Source of the DNA: Pontibacterium granulatum
Lineage (GTDB): Bacteria > Pseudomonadota > Gammaproteobacteria > Pseudomonadales > Balneatricaceae
Length of the DNA: 64,000 bases
Direction: 5' to 3'
Assembly (NCBI RefSeq): GCF_029961155.1
Contig: NZ_JASBRH010000005.1
Span: 62,001-126,000 of the forward strand
The position numbers were made by a program, and so were the translations under genes. The notes under the pieces were generated by a model that had not been told where the DNA came from, did not search any database, and was given only the letters and a program-made list of their open reading frames with translations. The first letter of the stretch is position 1. The number at the start of each line of letters is the position of its first letter. This document shows positions 26,476-35,493 of the stretch, piece by piece.

Positions 26476-27603
26476 TTAAAGAATGCGATCCAGAGTCTGG
26501 GTAAAGGTGTTCACGGCGGTATCGACGTCGTATAGCTTGTCGAGACCAAACAATCCGATACGGAAGGTTTTGAAGTCGGCTGGTTCATCACACTGAAGTG
26601 GAACACCCGCCGCAATCTGCATGCCTTGTGCAGCAAATTTCTGACCGTTATGAATGGAAGAATCCTGGGTGTAGCTCACCACAACGCCGGGTGCTTCAAA
26701 GCCTGGTGCCGCCACACTCTGAATGCCGCGTTCGGCCAGTGCCGCGCGTACTTTCTGCCCCAGTTCGCTCTGCGCGGCTTTCAGTTTGTCGAAACCATAC
26801 TCTTCCGTTTCACGCATCACATCGGCGAAACGGGCGAGAGAATCGGTTGGCATGGTGGCGTGGTAAGCGTGCGCGCCTTTTTCGTAGGTTTCCATGATCT
26901 GCAGCCACTTTTTAAGGTCGCAGGCAAAGCTGCTGCTTTCGGTGGATTCGATCGCTTCTCGCGCTTCCATGTTCATCATCACCAGCGCGCAACATGGGGA
27001 ACCGCTCCAGCCTTTTTGGGGGGCGCTGATCAGTACATCGACGCCGCAGGCTTCCATGTTGACCCACATTGCACCGGAGGCGATGCAATCCAAAACAAAC
27101 AGACCGCCCACCGTGTGCACGGCATCGGCAACGGCACTAATGTAATCATTGGGCAGGATCATGCCGGAGGACGTTTCCACATGAGGGGCGAATACAACCT
27201 GAGGCTTTTCACGCAGGATAGTGGCAACCACTTCATCGATGGCTGCCGGGGCAAATGCAGCAGTGCTTTGGTCAGAAATCTGGCGCGCTTTCATTACGGT
27301 GCACTCAGAAGGGATAGAACCCATCTCGAGAATCTGCGTCCAGCGGAAGCTGAACCAGCCGTTGCGAATAACCAGACACTTCTTGTTCGTAGCGAACTGA
27401 CGTGCAACTGCTTCCATACCGAAGGTACCGCTGCCTGGAACGACAACCGCCGAATGCGCGTTGTAAACGCTTTTCAGTGTGCGGGAGATGTCGTTCATCA
27501 CAGACTGGAAGGCCTGGGACATATGGTTGAGGGAGCGGTCTGTGTACACCACTGAGTATTCGAGCAAACCGGACGGATCAACGCTTGTGTTGAGGATGTT
27601 CAT
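26476..27603 (-). CDS. Class V aminotransferase, alanine/serine-glyoxylate type (copy 2)
   Basis: A PLP enzyme of 375 residues, closely similar along its whole length to copy 1 at 12297-13430; the active-site SAPQKGWSGSPCC and the HAYHATMPTDSL segment are identical. It heads the minus-strand group with the GlcG-like gene, glyA and sdaA, so transamination of serine, glycine or glyoxylate is a reasonable guess. GGTGA precedes the ATG. The donor and acceptor are not determined by the sequence. Confidence 0.87.
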   Translation of the reverse strand: MNILNTSVDPSGLLEYSVVYTDRSLNHMSQAFQSVMNDISRTLKSVYNAHSAVVVPGSGTFGMEAVARQFATNKKCLVIRNGWFSFRWTQILEMGSIPSECTVMKARQISDQSTAAFAPAAIDEVVATILREKPQVVFAPHVETSSGMILPNDYISAVADAVHTVGGLFVLDCIASGAMWVNMEACGVDVLISAPQKGWSGSPCCALVMMNMEAREAIESTESSSFACDLKKWLQIMETYEKGAHAYHATMPTDSLARFADVMRETEEYGFDKLKAAQSELGQKVRAALAERGIQSVAAPGFEAPGVVVSYTQDSSIHNGQKFAAQGMQIAAGVPLQCDEPADFKTFRIGLFGLDKLYDVDTAVNTFTQTLDRIL

Positions 27604-27953
27604 TTTTGTTCACCATGAAAATAAATAATATATTTTCATTTATCCTGCACCAATAAATATTTCATGGCAATAGCTTTTGTCTGATTTTTGATCATTTATT
27701 TTAAGTGTAAAATATGTTGTAAAAACAATGGTATAGATATTTTTATGGTGCATTCATTATCTCTGCTTATGCGTGAGATCGATATAGTGATTGATTTAGC
27801 TAGAAGGAAATAAAATTTCAAATAGTGCGCTTTAAAATGAAAATTGACTTTGTGGTTTCATGTAACTATAAAATGGCTAATTTGATCGATATTGCTGGGC
27901 GAGCCGCGAGCAACAGATCCATATATGAATAATCAAAATAAGAGGTGAGGATT
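27604..27953. promoter_or_regulatory. AT-rich divergent promoter region
   Basis: A strongly AT-rich stretch of 350 bases between aminotransferase copy 2 (minus) and ETF-QO (plus). It holds several TTTCAT and ATGAAA blocks, possible regulator sites, but no operator could be assigned. GAGGTGAGG lies directly before the ETF-QO ATG. Confidence 0.4.
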
Positions 27954-29603
27954 ATGGAACGTGAAGCGATGGAGTTTGATGTCGTCATTGTAGGGGCTGG
28001 GCCATCGGGTCTGGCAACCGCATGTCGACTGATGCAAAAAGCTCAGGAGGCTGAGCAGGAGCTGGCCGTATGCGTTGTAGAGAAAGGCTCTGAAGTAGGC
28101 GCGCATATATTGTCAGGTGCCGTCGTAGAGCCGCTTGCATTGGATGAGCTGTTCCCTGATTGGAAGGAACGCGGTGCACCTCTTAATACAGCCGTGACCG
28201 AAGACCAGATCTTCCTGCTGAAAGATGAAGAGAAGGCGCAGAAATTGCCAAACGGTCTTGTGCCTAAAACCATGCATAACCACGGTAACTATATCGCGAG
28301 TGTAGGTAATCTATGCCGCTGGTTGGCGGAGCAGGCGGAAGCGTTGGGCGTTGAAGTTTTCCCTGGCTTTACCGCGTCTGAAGTACTGTATAACGACGAC
28401 GGCAGCGTACGCGGAGTTGCGACCGGTGATATGGGTATAGGTATGGATGGTGCGCCGAAAGACAGCTACATGCCGGGTATGGAGCTGCTGGCGAAATATA
28501 CCGTCTTCTCCGAAGGCTGTCGTGGTCATCTGGGTAAGCAGCTGAACACCCAATTTGATCTCAGTTCGGAAGCGGATGCACAGCACTATGGCTTGGGTAT
28601 CAAAGAGTTATGGGATATTGATCCAGCATTACATCAACCTGGATTGGTGCTTCATGGTACCGGTTGGCCGCTCAGCGGCAACACCAGTGGCGGCTTCTTC
28701 CTGTATCACACCGACAACAATCAGGTGGTTGTTGGCCTGATCGTCGACCTGAACTATGACAACCCATACGTCAGTCCATTTGATGAGTTCCAGCGTATGA
28801 AACACCACCCCGTGCTGCGCCAGTACCTGGAAGGCGGCAATCGTGTTTCTTATGGCGCACGTGCCATCACCAAGGGTGGTTTGAATGCATTGCCGAAGAT
28901 GACTTTCCCGGGTGGTCTGCTGGTGGGCTGTGATGCAGGTACGCTCAACTTCTCCAAGATCAAAGGCACACACACGGCGATGAAGTCCGGCATGCTGGCC
29001 GCAGAAAGCATCTTTGATGCATTGAGCGCGGGTTGTGAGGGCGGTAAAGAGCTGGTGGATTATACCGATCGCTTCAAGGAATCCTGGTTGTACGATGAGC
29101 TGTACCGCAGCCGTAACTTTGGTCCGGCACTGCATAAGTTTGGTTCAATCGGTGGCGGTGCGTTTAATTTTGTCGATCAGAACCTGTTCGGTGGCAAACT
29201 GCCGATTACACTGCACGATAACCATGAAGACTTTGCGCAGCTGAAACCCGCTGATCAGTTTACACCAATTGATTACGGCAAGCCGGACGGCAAGATCAGC
29301 TTTGATAAGCTGTCCTCGGTGTTTCTATCAAACACCAACCATGAAGAAGATCAGCCGTGCCATCTGCAGCTTGCTGATGCGAATCTGCCGCTGTCCAAAA
29401 ACCTGCCGTTATATGCCGAGCCTGCGCAGCGTTTCTGCCCGGCAGGCGTCTATGAGGTGGTAGAGGATGAGGGCGGCTCTCGCTTCCAGATCAACGCGCA
29501 GAACTGCCTGCACTGCAAAACCTGCGATATCAAAGACCCATCCCAGAACATCACGTGGGTAACGCCTGAAGGGGCGGGCGGGCCTAACTATCCGAATATG
29601 TAA
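27954..29603 (+). CDS. Electron transfer flavoprotein-ubiquinone oxidoreductase
   Basis: A membrane-associated FAD and [4Fe-4S] enzyme of 549 residues that passes electrons from reduced ETF to ubiquinone. The N-terminal FAD site is VVIVGAGPSGLATACRL. The C-terminal cluster uses Cys in RFCPAG and in NCLHCKTCDIKDP. ATG 27954 was chosen for its spacing to GAGG; an in-frame GTG is 9 bases upstream. With ETF beta and alpha at 38.7 kb it completes the electron path from the flavin dehydrogenases of this cluster. Confidence 0.95.
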   Translation: MEREAMEFDVVIVGAGPSGLATACRLMQKAQEAEQELAVCVVEKGSEVGAHILSGAVVEPLALDELFPDWKERGAPLNTAVTEDQIFLLKDEEKAQKLPNGLVPKTMHNHGNYIASVGNLCRWLAEQAEALGVEVFPGFTASEVLYNDDGSVRGVATGDMGIGMDGAPKDSYMPGMELLAKYTVFSEGCRGHLGKQLNTQFDLSSEADAQHYGLGIKELWDIDPALHQPGLVLHGTGWPLSGNTSGGFFLYHTDNNQVVVGLIVDLNYDNPYVSPFDEFQRMKHHPVLRQYLEGGNRVSYGARAITKGGLNALPKMTFPGGLLVGCDAGTLNFSKIKGTHTAMKSGMLAAESIFDALSAGCEGGKELVDYTDRFKESWLYDELYRSRNFGPALHKFGSIGGGAFNFVDQNLFGGKLPITLHDNHEDFAQLKPADQFTPIDYGKPDGKISFDKLSSVFLSNTNHEEDQPCHLQLADANLPLSKNLPLYAEPAQRFCPAGVYEVVEDEGGSRFQINAQNCLHCKTCDIKDPSQNITWVTPEGAGGPNYPNM

Positions 29604-29615
29604 GAATGTCGGTCA

Positions 29616-29644
29616 GGTTGGGTCACATACCTTGTGGCCCAACC
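29616..29644 (+). terminator. Hairpin after ETF-QO
   Basis: GGTTGGGTCAC pairs with GTGGCCCAACC, starting 13 bases after the stop codon. The stem is strong but only AAATT follows, so termination efficiency is uncertain. Confidence 0.5.
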
Positions 29645-29687
29645 AAATTCCCCTTCACATGTACCGGTCTAATTAACGAGTATTGCG

Positions 29688-29846
29688 TTATCCGCCGGAC
29701 CTATCTTTTCCTGACAAGCCCCAGGCTATGCCACCTGCCAGTATCAGTATGATACCGCCCCAGGTCCAATCCATGCCTGCACCCAGCAGGCCTGCAAGCT
29801 CCAGGCACATACCGATAACCATAAGAACAATGCTGAACGCAACCAT
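29688..29846 (-). CDS. Small glycine-rich membrane protein, 52 residues
   Basis: An open frame of 52 residues with two hydrophobic helices (VAFSIVLMVIGMCLELAGLL and WGGIILILAGGIAWGL) joined by a short loop and ending in a charged tail (SGKDRSGG). A strong AGGAGG sits 4 bases before the ATG. It looks like a real inner membrane miniprotein; no family recognised. It converges with ETF-QO. Confidence 0.6.
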   Translation of the reverse strand: MVAFSIVLMVIGMCLELAGLLGAGMDWTWGGIILILAGGIAWGLSGKDRSGG

Positions 29847-30193
29847 GTTACCTCCTGCTTATGTTTGGGAACCACGTGGGGGAAAATGACGACTGGATGT
29901 AGTGCTCTCAAGCACAGTCCCACTGGCTCCAAGTGTGGATACTGCATAAGACTTAGTTACTGAGATTGTGTTCATAGAAGAATGGGAAACTAATAGGCAG
30001 CTTGGCCATGCAGTCTCCTGTTAAAGCATGAACAGACCGTTTTATCCGGGATTTCCAGGTTATCGTTATTGGGTCGATAGTAGCTGCGTTGAATTGCGCC
30101 GCTGGTTTGATGCTGTTTCCGCTGTAATTGGGGGGGGGGTGAACGCTATGGCGGTGCAGCTTGAACGCATGTCGGGGGCTGAGATCGGAGGCA
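29847..30193. other. Gap between the membrane miniprotein and the DMGDH-type gene
   Basis: No convincing gene. It includes one CTGGCTCCAAG at 29933 resembling the CTGG repeats elsewhere, but single and facing away from the small gene. It also has a run of ten G at 30130-30139. Confidence 0.35.
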
Positions 30194-30219
30194 TAAAAAA
30201 GCCCGACACGAGGTCGGGC
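30194..30219 (-). terminator. Terminator of the first DMGDH-type gene
   Basis: On the minus strand GCCCGAC pairs with GTCGGGC and is followed by TTTTTT, 33 bases after the stop codon. Confidence 0.88.
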
Positions 30220-30251
30220 AAAGGTAACGTGGAGTTACTTATGACAGAACA

Positions 30252-32684
30252 TTAGGCATCCGATTTGAGCAGATCACCCTTCGGATCGTAGACACAGCCT
30301 TTGGTCGCTTTCGCCGGGTAGTGGTTACCCAGGATCTTAACCGTTAGCTCTGCGTCTATTGCGTCAACGTTGATGTATGCGAGCGCCAGGCTCTTCTGCA
30401 CGCGATGGCCGTAACCACCGGAGCTGCACTGGCCCACAACCTTACCGTCCAGATAGACCGGTTCCATGCCAACAGACGCGTCCACGTCGGTGGAGTCGAT
30501 CTCAAGCAACACAAGCTTGGTGCTGACACCTTGCTCCTTCTGCAGCGCCAGTGCCGCGCGGCCTTCGAATTCACCTTTGTCCAGTTTTACGAACCAGCCC
30601 AGATTCGCTTCCAGCGCGGTGTATTCGGTGATCAGGTCGTGGCCCCACATTGGATACCCTTTCTCAAGACGCATGGAGTCCATCGCGCGCAGGCCGAAGT
30701 CGGAGATGTTGTACTCTTTACCGGCGTCCATCAGTGCGTCGTAGATCGCCAGCTGATGCTCGATCGGGTGGTGCAGCTCCCAGCCCAGTTCACCTACGAA
30801 GTTCATACGCAGGGCACGCACCGGTGCGCCAGCCACAGTGATCTCCTGGCCGGTGAACCAAGGGAATGCGTCGTTGCTCAGGTCCGCATCGGTGATCTTG
30901 GACAGTACTTTACGTGCATCCGGGCCTGCCAGTACCAACGTGCCGTAGTCACGGGTGATGTTGGTCAGCTGTACACTGTTGTCGGATGGCAGGCGTTGTA
31001 CCAGCCAGTCTTCGATCAGCTGCTCGCCTACTGCTGGCGCCATCATGTAGTAGTTGCCATTTTGCAGTCGGGTGATGGAAAATTCCCAGGCTACGCCGCC
31101 TTCATTGGTGAGTGGATGGGCAAGGGCGGTGGCGCCTATCTCAACCGGAATACAATTAGGGGAGATCGATTCCAGCCATGCGTGGGCACCTTCACCGGAA
31201 ATCTCAAACTTGGTGAACGGCGACAGATCCAGTACGCCAACGTGCTTCTGTACATTGAGACACTCTGCCGCAACCGGCTCAAACCAGTTACCGCGGCGGA
31301 AACTGTGTTGTTCAACCGGTTCCATGCCTTCTGGGGCAAACCAGCTTGCACGCTCCCAACCGTAGTAAGCACCGAATACGGCGTTCTTCTGACGCTGGCG
31401 TTCGTAGATCGGTGCCTGTTTGATACCACGCTTTGCTGGACGCATCGCGTATTCGTTCGGGAAGCCCAACTGGTACTCGTTAGCGTAAACTTCGGTGGCT
31501 TTTTCTACGCAGAAGCTGTTGTCAGAGTAGTCGTCACCGAAGCGGCGAGGATCAAGCTCCCAAATATCCAGTTCCGGGTGACCGTTCACGATCCACTGGG
31601 ACATGAAGTGACCTGCGCCACCGCCTTGTACGATACCGAAGTTAAAACCGGTACAGACGAAGTAGTTCTTGAAGCCGTGAACCGGGCCAATCAATGGGTG
31701 GCCGTCCGGGGTGTAGGTGATTGGACCGTTAACAACGGTCTTGATGCCCGCTTTGGTGATCAGCTCGACCTGCTCCATCGCGGTACACATAATGTCTTCG
31801 ATACGGTCCAGGTCCGGTTGCAGCAGCTCCTGACCGAATGCCGCCGGTACGCCGTCTACCGCCCAAGGGATACCGCCTTTTTCGTACGGTCCCAGGATGA
31901 AACCTTTACCTTCCTGACGCAGGTAGTAGGACACATCCGGATCACGCAGCATCGGCAGCATCTTGTCGCGCTCTTCCAGTTCCGGGATGTTGTCGGTAAC
32001 AATGAACTGGTGCTCCATCGATGCCATTGGCAGTTTATGGCCAACCATCGCCGCCACTTCGTTGGCGCGGAAACCGGCGGCGTTGACGATAATGCCTGCG
32101 TCGATCACACCTTTTTCAGTCGTCACCAGCCAACGACCGTTTTCCTGCTGCTCAATAGCAGTTACCGGGTTGCTGCGCACGATAGTCGCACCGCCTGCGC
32201 GGGCACCTGCAGCCATGGCGTTGGTCACACTGGTTGGATCGATGTGGCCGTCGGCCGGATCCCACATGCCACCCAGCAGACCGGTCGTATCCAGATACGG
32301 GTAAAGTTCTTTCAGACGCTCAACGGAAACCATCTCCAGGTTCAGGCCTGCCAGGTCGGACATCGCGACAACACGCTCGAACTCATCCATGCGATCTTGG
32401 GTGTGGGCCAGACGCACTGCACCGGTCGGGTGGTGGTCAACTGGCTGACCGGTTTCTTCCTGCAGGCGCCCATACAGCGCGATACTGTGCTGCTGCATCT
32501 TCATTACGTTGTAGCTGTTACTGAAGTGCGGCAGGTTGCCCGCTGCGTGCCAGGTAGAACCGGAGGTCAGCTCAATCTTCTCGGTGAGCATTACGTCGCT
32601 CCAGCCGAGTTTAGTCAGGTGGTAGAGCGTACTCACACCTGCAATGCCGCCGCCAATGATTAATACGTCAGTTTTATTTTTCAT
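30252..32684 (-). CDS. Dimethylglycine/sarcosine dehydrogenase-type flavoprotein (copy 1)
   Basis: A fusion of 810 residues: N-terminal FAD-dependent amine oxidoreductase (about 1-390, FAD site IIGGGIAGVSTLYHL), a central FAO_M linker and a C-terminal GcvT-like folate domain (about 430-800). The STWHAAG motif holds the His that carries covalent FAD in DMGDH and sarcosine dehydrogenase. Such enzymes remove an N-methyl group, pass electrons to ETF and form 5,10-methylene-THF in the GcvT domain. Substrate could be dimethylglycine, sarcosine or a related N-methyl compound. Transcribed divergently from a LysR gene. Confidence 0.9.
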   Translation of the reverse strand: MKNKTDVLIIGGGIAGVSTLYHLTKLGWSDVMLTEKIELTSGSTWHAAGNLPHFSNSYNVMKMQQHSIALYGRLQEETGQPVDHHPTGAVRLAHTQDRMDEFERVVAMSDLAGLNLEMVSVERLKELYPYLDTTGLLGGMWDPADGHIDPTSVTNAMAAGARAGGATIVRSNPVTAIEQQENGRWLVTTEKGVIDAGIIVNAAGFRANEVAAMVGHKLPMASMEHQFIVTDNIPELEERDKMLPMLRDPDVSYYLRQEGKGFILGPYEKGGIPWAVDGVPAAFGQELLQPDLDRIEDIMCTAMEQVELITKAGIKTVVNGPITYTPDGHPLIGPVHGFKNYFVCTGFNFGIVQGGGAGHFMSQWIVNGHPELDIWELDPRRFGDDYSDNSFCVEKATEVYANEYQLGFPNEYAMRPAKRGIKQAPIYERQRQKNAVFGAYYGWERASWFAPEGMEPVEQHSFRRGNWFEPVAAECLNVQKHVGVLDLSPFTKFEISGEGAHAWLESISPNCIPVEIGATALAHPLTNEGGVAWEFSITRLQNGNYYMMAPAVGEQLIEDWLVQRLPSDNSVQLTNITRDYGTLVLAGPDARKVLSKITDADLSNDAFPWFTGQEITVAGAPVRALRMNFVGELGWELHHPIEHQLAIYDALMDAGKEYNISDFGLRAMDSMRLEKGYPMWGHDLITEYTALEANLGWFVKLDKGEFEGRAALALQKEQGVSTKLVLLEIDSTDVDASVGMEPVYLDGKVVGQCSSGGYGHRVQKSLALAYINVDAIDAELTVKILGNHYPAKATKGCVYDPKGDLLKSDA

Positions 32685-32715
32685 TTATGTATTCCCATCG
32701 TTCAGCCAAAGGTCG

Positions 32716-32735
32716 AGTGAACCCAGTCGTTCACT
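32716..32735. promoter_or_regulatory. Inverted repeat in the DMGDH-lysR divergent region
   Basis: AGTGAAC (32716) and GTTCACT (32729) form a perfect 7-bp inverted repeat with a 6-base spacer, 32 bases upstream of the DMGDH-type start and 84 bases before lysR. A plausible operator; the binding protein is not shown. Confidence 0.45.
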
Positions 32736-32818
32736 TGTAAGGACTTGGTTATCGATGTTATGAATGTATTCGACCATCGACAAACGATATATTTATTGCT
32801 TTCAGATAAGGTGAGCTA

Positions 32819-33718
32819 ATGAAAGAAATGCTGACCAACAACATACAGCTAAACTGGTTGCGTACCTTTGAGGCGGCCGGTCGACGTCTGAGTTTTACGT
32901 TATCAGCGCAAGAGCTGAACATGAGCCAATCGGCTGTAAGCCAGCAAATACAGCTGCTTGAGCACCATTTGAACCAGAAGCTGTTTGTGCGCGCGAACCG
33001 TACTATTCAGCTAACGGATGCGGGGCGTTCCTTCCTGCCTTTGGTGCAGGACAGTATGCGTCAGCTGAACATTGGTGCCGCGCAGATCTTTACGCCGCTG
33101 AACCAGGCGGTGGTGGAAATTAATGTGAATACAGCCTTTGGTGTGCTTTGGCTTGCACCGCGGATGCAGCGTTTTAACACCATCTATCCGCAGATCACCA
33201 TTCGCCAGTTGGGAACAAACTGGGCGACGGATTTTGATATCTCCACCGCTGAGTTAGAGATTCGCTACGGTGCAGGTAATTGGCCGGGGTTTGTTGCGCA
33301 TCCACTCGTCAAACCAAAACTGAGGCCTTATTGCTCCGTGGCCAATGCTAAACGGGTTAGGCAACCGGCGGATCTCGAAAGCATGGTGTTGCTGGATGTG
33401 ATTGGTACACCGCAGGGATGGAATGCCTGGATGGAGAAGATGGGACTGGCGGCCCCGGATGAACAGTCGCATCAATACATGGACAGCCACGCCACTGCGG
33501 TATCGATGGCTGCAAACGGCTTTGGGGTATGTCTAATGTATGACGAACTGATGGGGGAGGGCGTTTTAGCCAAGCAGCTGGTGGCCCCGTTTGTCGATAC
33601 CATCGACACCGAAGGTAACTATTATTTGTGTTACCAGAACGATAAAGAACTGTCAGATGCCTCACGCATCTTTAAAGACTGGATATTGGGAAGTGGCGCA
33701 CACAGCGAGTTGCGCTAA
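32819..33718 (+). CDS. LysR-family regulator, GcvA-like (first)
   Basis: A protein of 299 residues: LysR helix-turn-helix (LNWLRTFEAAGRRLSFTLSAQELNMSQSAVSQQI) and effector domain. The LRTFEAAGR start and the effector domain resemble the GcvA group of amino-acid and amine regulators. Divergent from the DMGDH-type gene, the classic arrangement for a regulator of its neighbour. Followed 21 bases later by a second LysR gene. Confidence 0.9.
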   Translation: MKEMLTNNIQLNWLRTFEAAGRRLSFTLSAQELNMSQSAVSQQIQLLEHHLNQKLFVRANRTIQLTDAGRSFLPLVQDSMRQLNIGAAQIFTPLNQAVVEINVNTAFGVLWLAPRMQRFNTIYPQITIRQLGTNWATDFDISTAELEIRYGAGNWPGFVAHPLVKPKLRPYCSVANAKRVRQPADLESMVLLDVIGTPQGWNAWMEKMGLAAPDEQSHQYMDSHATAVSMAANGFGVCLMYDELMGEGVLAKQLVAPFVDTIDTEGNYYLCYQNDKELSDASRIFKDWILGSGAHSELR

Positions 33719-33739
33719 GCAAGGAACGGGTAGATAACG

Positions 33740-34648
33740 ATGAAGCGGCATATACCATCACTGCATGCACTACGAGCGTTTGAAGCTACCGCACGATTGC
33801 TGAGTTTTCAGCAGGCTGCAAAAGAGCTGAATGTGACCCATTCCGCCGTTAGCCACCAGATCAAAAACCTGGAAGAGGATCTCGGCCAGCCACTGTTTGA
33901 GCGCTTGGGACGTACCATTGCGCTAACCGAAGTGGGGGCGGCGTATGTGGTTGAAATTCGTGAAGCGCTCAATATGATCGAAAGCAGCACCTACCGCATC
34001 TTTGGTGATCCGGATAAAGGTGACCTGTCGATTCAGGTGTATATGGGGATCGCATCCCGGTGGTTGGTACAGCGTCTGGGGGATTTCCGCGACCAGTATC
34101 CCGATATCAATATTGCCTTGTACAGTTCGTACTTCGACTGGGAATTTGAGCCGAACGCGGCGGATATTGGCATTATCTACAGCGAAACCACCACGCCGGG
34201 ATTGATGTACCAGCCGCTGTTTAAAGGGATGTTGATACCGGTGTGCAGCCCGGATCTGATCGCCGATAATCCAAACCTGACGGTGATGGAACTGCTGGAG
34301 AAACCGTTCCTGCGCATCAAAGAATCACCCAATAACTTGCCCGAGTGGCTTAAACCTTTGGGTATCGATGAGAGCCACATTAACGTCGTGAGCGAACGGG
34401 ACAACCACCAGTTGGCGCTAGAGGCGGCTATCGCCGGCCATGGCGTAGCGATTGTGCAGTCATTCTTCGCCAGTGGCGATATCGCGGGCAACAGGTTGGT
34501 GGTGCCGGTGGATATGAAAGTGCCGGAGATTGGAGCCTGGTACCTTGTACGCCCGTCACGGACGCTGTCGGACATGAAGGTGAATTACTTCTCCAACTGG
34601 CTTTACCGGCAGATCATGGCGGATAAGACGCTGTTGCGCGCGGGATAG
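33740..34648 (+). CDS. LysR-family regulator, GcvA-like (second)
   Basis: A protein of 302 residues with the GcvA-like N-terminus PSLHALRAFEATARLLSFQQAAKELNVTHSAVSHQIKNLE. It is in tandem with the previous LysR gene but clearly different in the effector domain, so this is two regulators rather than a recent duplication. One may control the DMGDH-type gene and the other the ABC transporter or the ETF operon; that split is a guess. Confidence 0.9.
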   Translation: MKRHIPSLHALRAFEATARLLSFQQAAKELNVTHSAVSHQIKNLEEDLGQPLFERLGRTIALTEVGAAYVVEIREALNMIESSTYRIFGDPDKGDLSIQVYMGIASRWLVQRLGDFRDQYPDINIALYSSYFDWEFEPNAADIGIIYSETTTPGLMYQPLFKGMLIPVCSPDLIADNPNLTVMELLEKPFLRIKESPNNLPEWLKPLGIDESHINVVSERDNHQLALEAAIAGHGVAIVQSFFASGDIAGNRLVVPVDMKVPEIGAWYLVRPSRTLSDMKVNYFSNWLYRQIMADKTLLRAG

Positions 34649-34661
34649 GGCGTTTCAGATA

Positions 34662-35135
34662 TCAGCTTGCAATCTTCTCCAGGCGCGCCTTGACGGTGTC
34701 CATCACTTCGTTGGGTGGAATCACTCCTTTCTTACTGACCACACAACCCTTGGACGTACCCGCCGCGACGGTGCGTCCATCCACCAAAAAGGTGTGAGTC
34801 ATGTGGAAGAACTTCTCGTCCCAATCGATTATCTCCATCTTTACCTCATAACGCTGAAATAAACCCAGTGGCTTTTTATAAGTCATGGTGTGTTCAGAGA
34901 TCACGGGCATCCAACCTTTCTTCATCATCGTTTTCGCCAGGCCGGTGCGGATAAACATATCGACGCGTGAAAGGTCGCAGATCGTCAGGTAACGCCCGTT
35001 GTTCATATGGCGGTTGATATCCAGATCGTTAGGTAGCACGCGCATAGAGAGGCAGTTACTTGGATATTCGATGGAGAGTCTTGGTTTAAAAACCGATGCA
35101 ATAAGCAGGTAGAGCATGCGGAAGATGAGGTTCAT
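34662..35135 (-). CDS. Thioesterase-like hot-dog protein (4HBT/Them6 type)
   Basis: A protein of 157 residues from MNLIFR. A hydrophobic N-terminal segment precedes a hot-dog domain with the signature LPNDLDINRHMNNGRYL, the SEHTMTYKKPL strand and a conserved acidic residue. Such proteins hydrolyse acyl-CoA thioesters or are uncharacterised. The frame is open to 35171, adding 12 residues, and no good ribosome site separates the two starts. Convergent with the second LysR gene, 13 bases apart. Confidence 0.75.
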   Translation of the reverse strand: MNLIFRMLYLLIASVFKPRLSIEYPSNCLSMRVLPNDLDINRHMNNGRYLTICDLSRVDMFIRTGLAKTMMKKGWMPVISEHTMTYKKPLGLFQRYEVKMEIIDWDEKFFHMTHTFLVDGRTVAAGTSKGCVVSKKGVIPPNEVMDTVKARLEKIAS

Positions 35136-35249
35136 GAGATGGCCTGGATAATACGATCTGTGTTCTACCATCGTACGTTTAAGGCCGGGGAAGATCAGTG
35201 GCGGGAATCGTCAGATTGGGTGGTAGATTTCGCCAGGCGGTTATTATGT

Positions 35250-35338
35250 GTAGGTTGGGTCGAGCGAAGCGACACCCAACATTTGCCGAAATCAATATGA
35301 TGTGTGTTGGGTATCGCCTATGGCTCGACACAACCTAC
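35250..35338. repeat. 89-bp palindromic element
   Basis: Ends are inverted: GTAGGTTGGGTCGAGC at the left, GCTCGACACAACCTAC at the right. Inside, an ACACCCAAC block pairs with GTGTTGGGT. It resembles non-autonomous palindromic repeats common in gammaproteobacteria. No coding capacity. Confidence 0.7.
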
Positions 35339-35348
35339 GGGATGGAGG

Positions 35349-35405
35349 GTAGCCTTTAGGCTACCGGCAGCCTGATCACCAAAGATGACGCAAAGGCTGC
35401 CCTAC
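35349..35405. repeat. Double-hairpin interspersed repeat (REP-like)
   Basis: GTAGCC-TTTA-GGCTAC is followed by CGGCAGCC and, after a spacer, GGCTGCCCTAC. It has the same architecture as the copies at 10400 and in the 22-kb array; here the second loop is enlarged. Confidence 0.7.
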
Positions 35406-35445
35406 AAAGTGATTGGAAGGTGTAGAGCGGGAAGAAACTAAAACA

Positions 35446-35480
35446 GGCTCCCACGCAGAGCGCGGGAACCCGGTGGGAGC
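35446..35480. repeat. GGCTCCCAC palindromic repeat, possible terminator of the ABC operon
   Basis: GCTCCCAC (35447) pairs with GTGGGAGC (35473); the loop itself contains a smaller GC-rich hairpin. On the minus strand it follows the permease stop by 14 bases and leads into TGTTTTAGTTT, so it could end the ABC transcript. A related palindrome lies at 41418. Confidence 0.6.
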
Positions 35481-35493
35481 ATTCAAGCAGGCA

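Noticed and set aside
29953-30009. 18-codon minus-strand ORF with a CAGGAG site, possible leader peptide
   Set aside because: Too short to judge, and it is 106 bases from the next gene with no attenuator-like structure between.
30130-30139. Run of ten G as a phase-variable tract
   Set aside because: It lies in a non-coding gap, not in a gene or between promoter elements, so switching has no clear target.
30405-32663. Open frame of 752 codons antisense to the first DMGDH-type gene
   Set aside because: It is the shadow of a GC-rich codon pattern; it lacks recognisable domains, while the opposite strand encodes a full FAD-GcvT enzyme.
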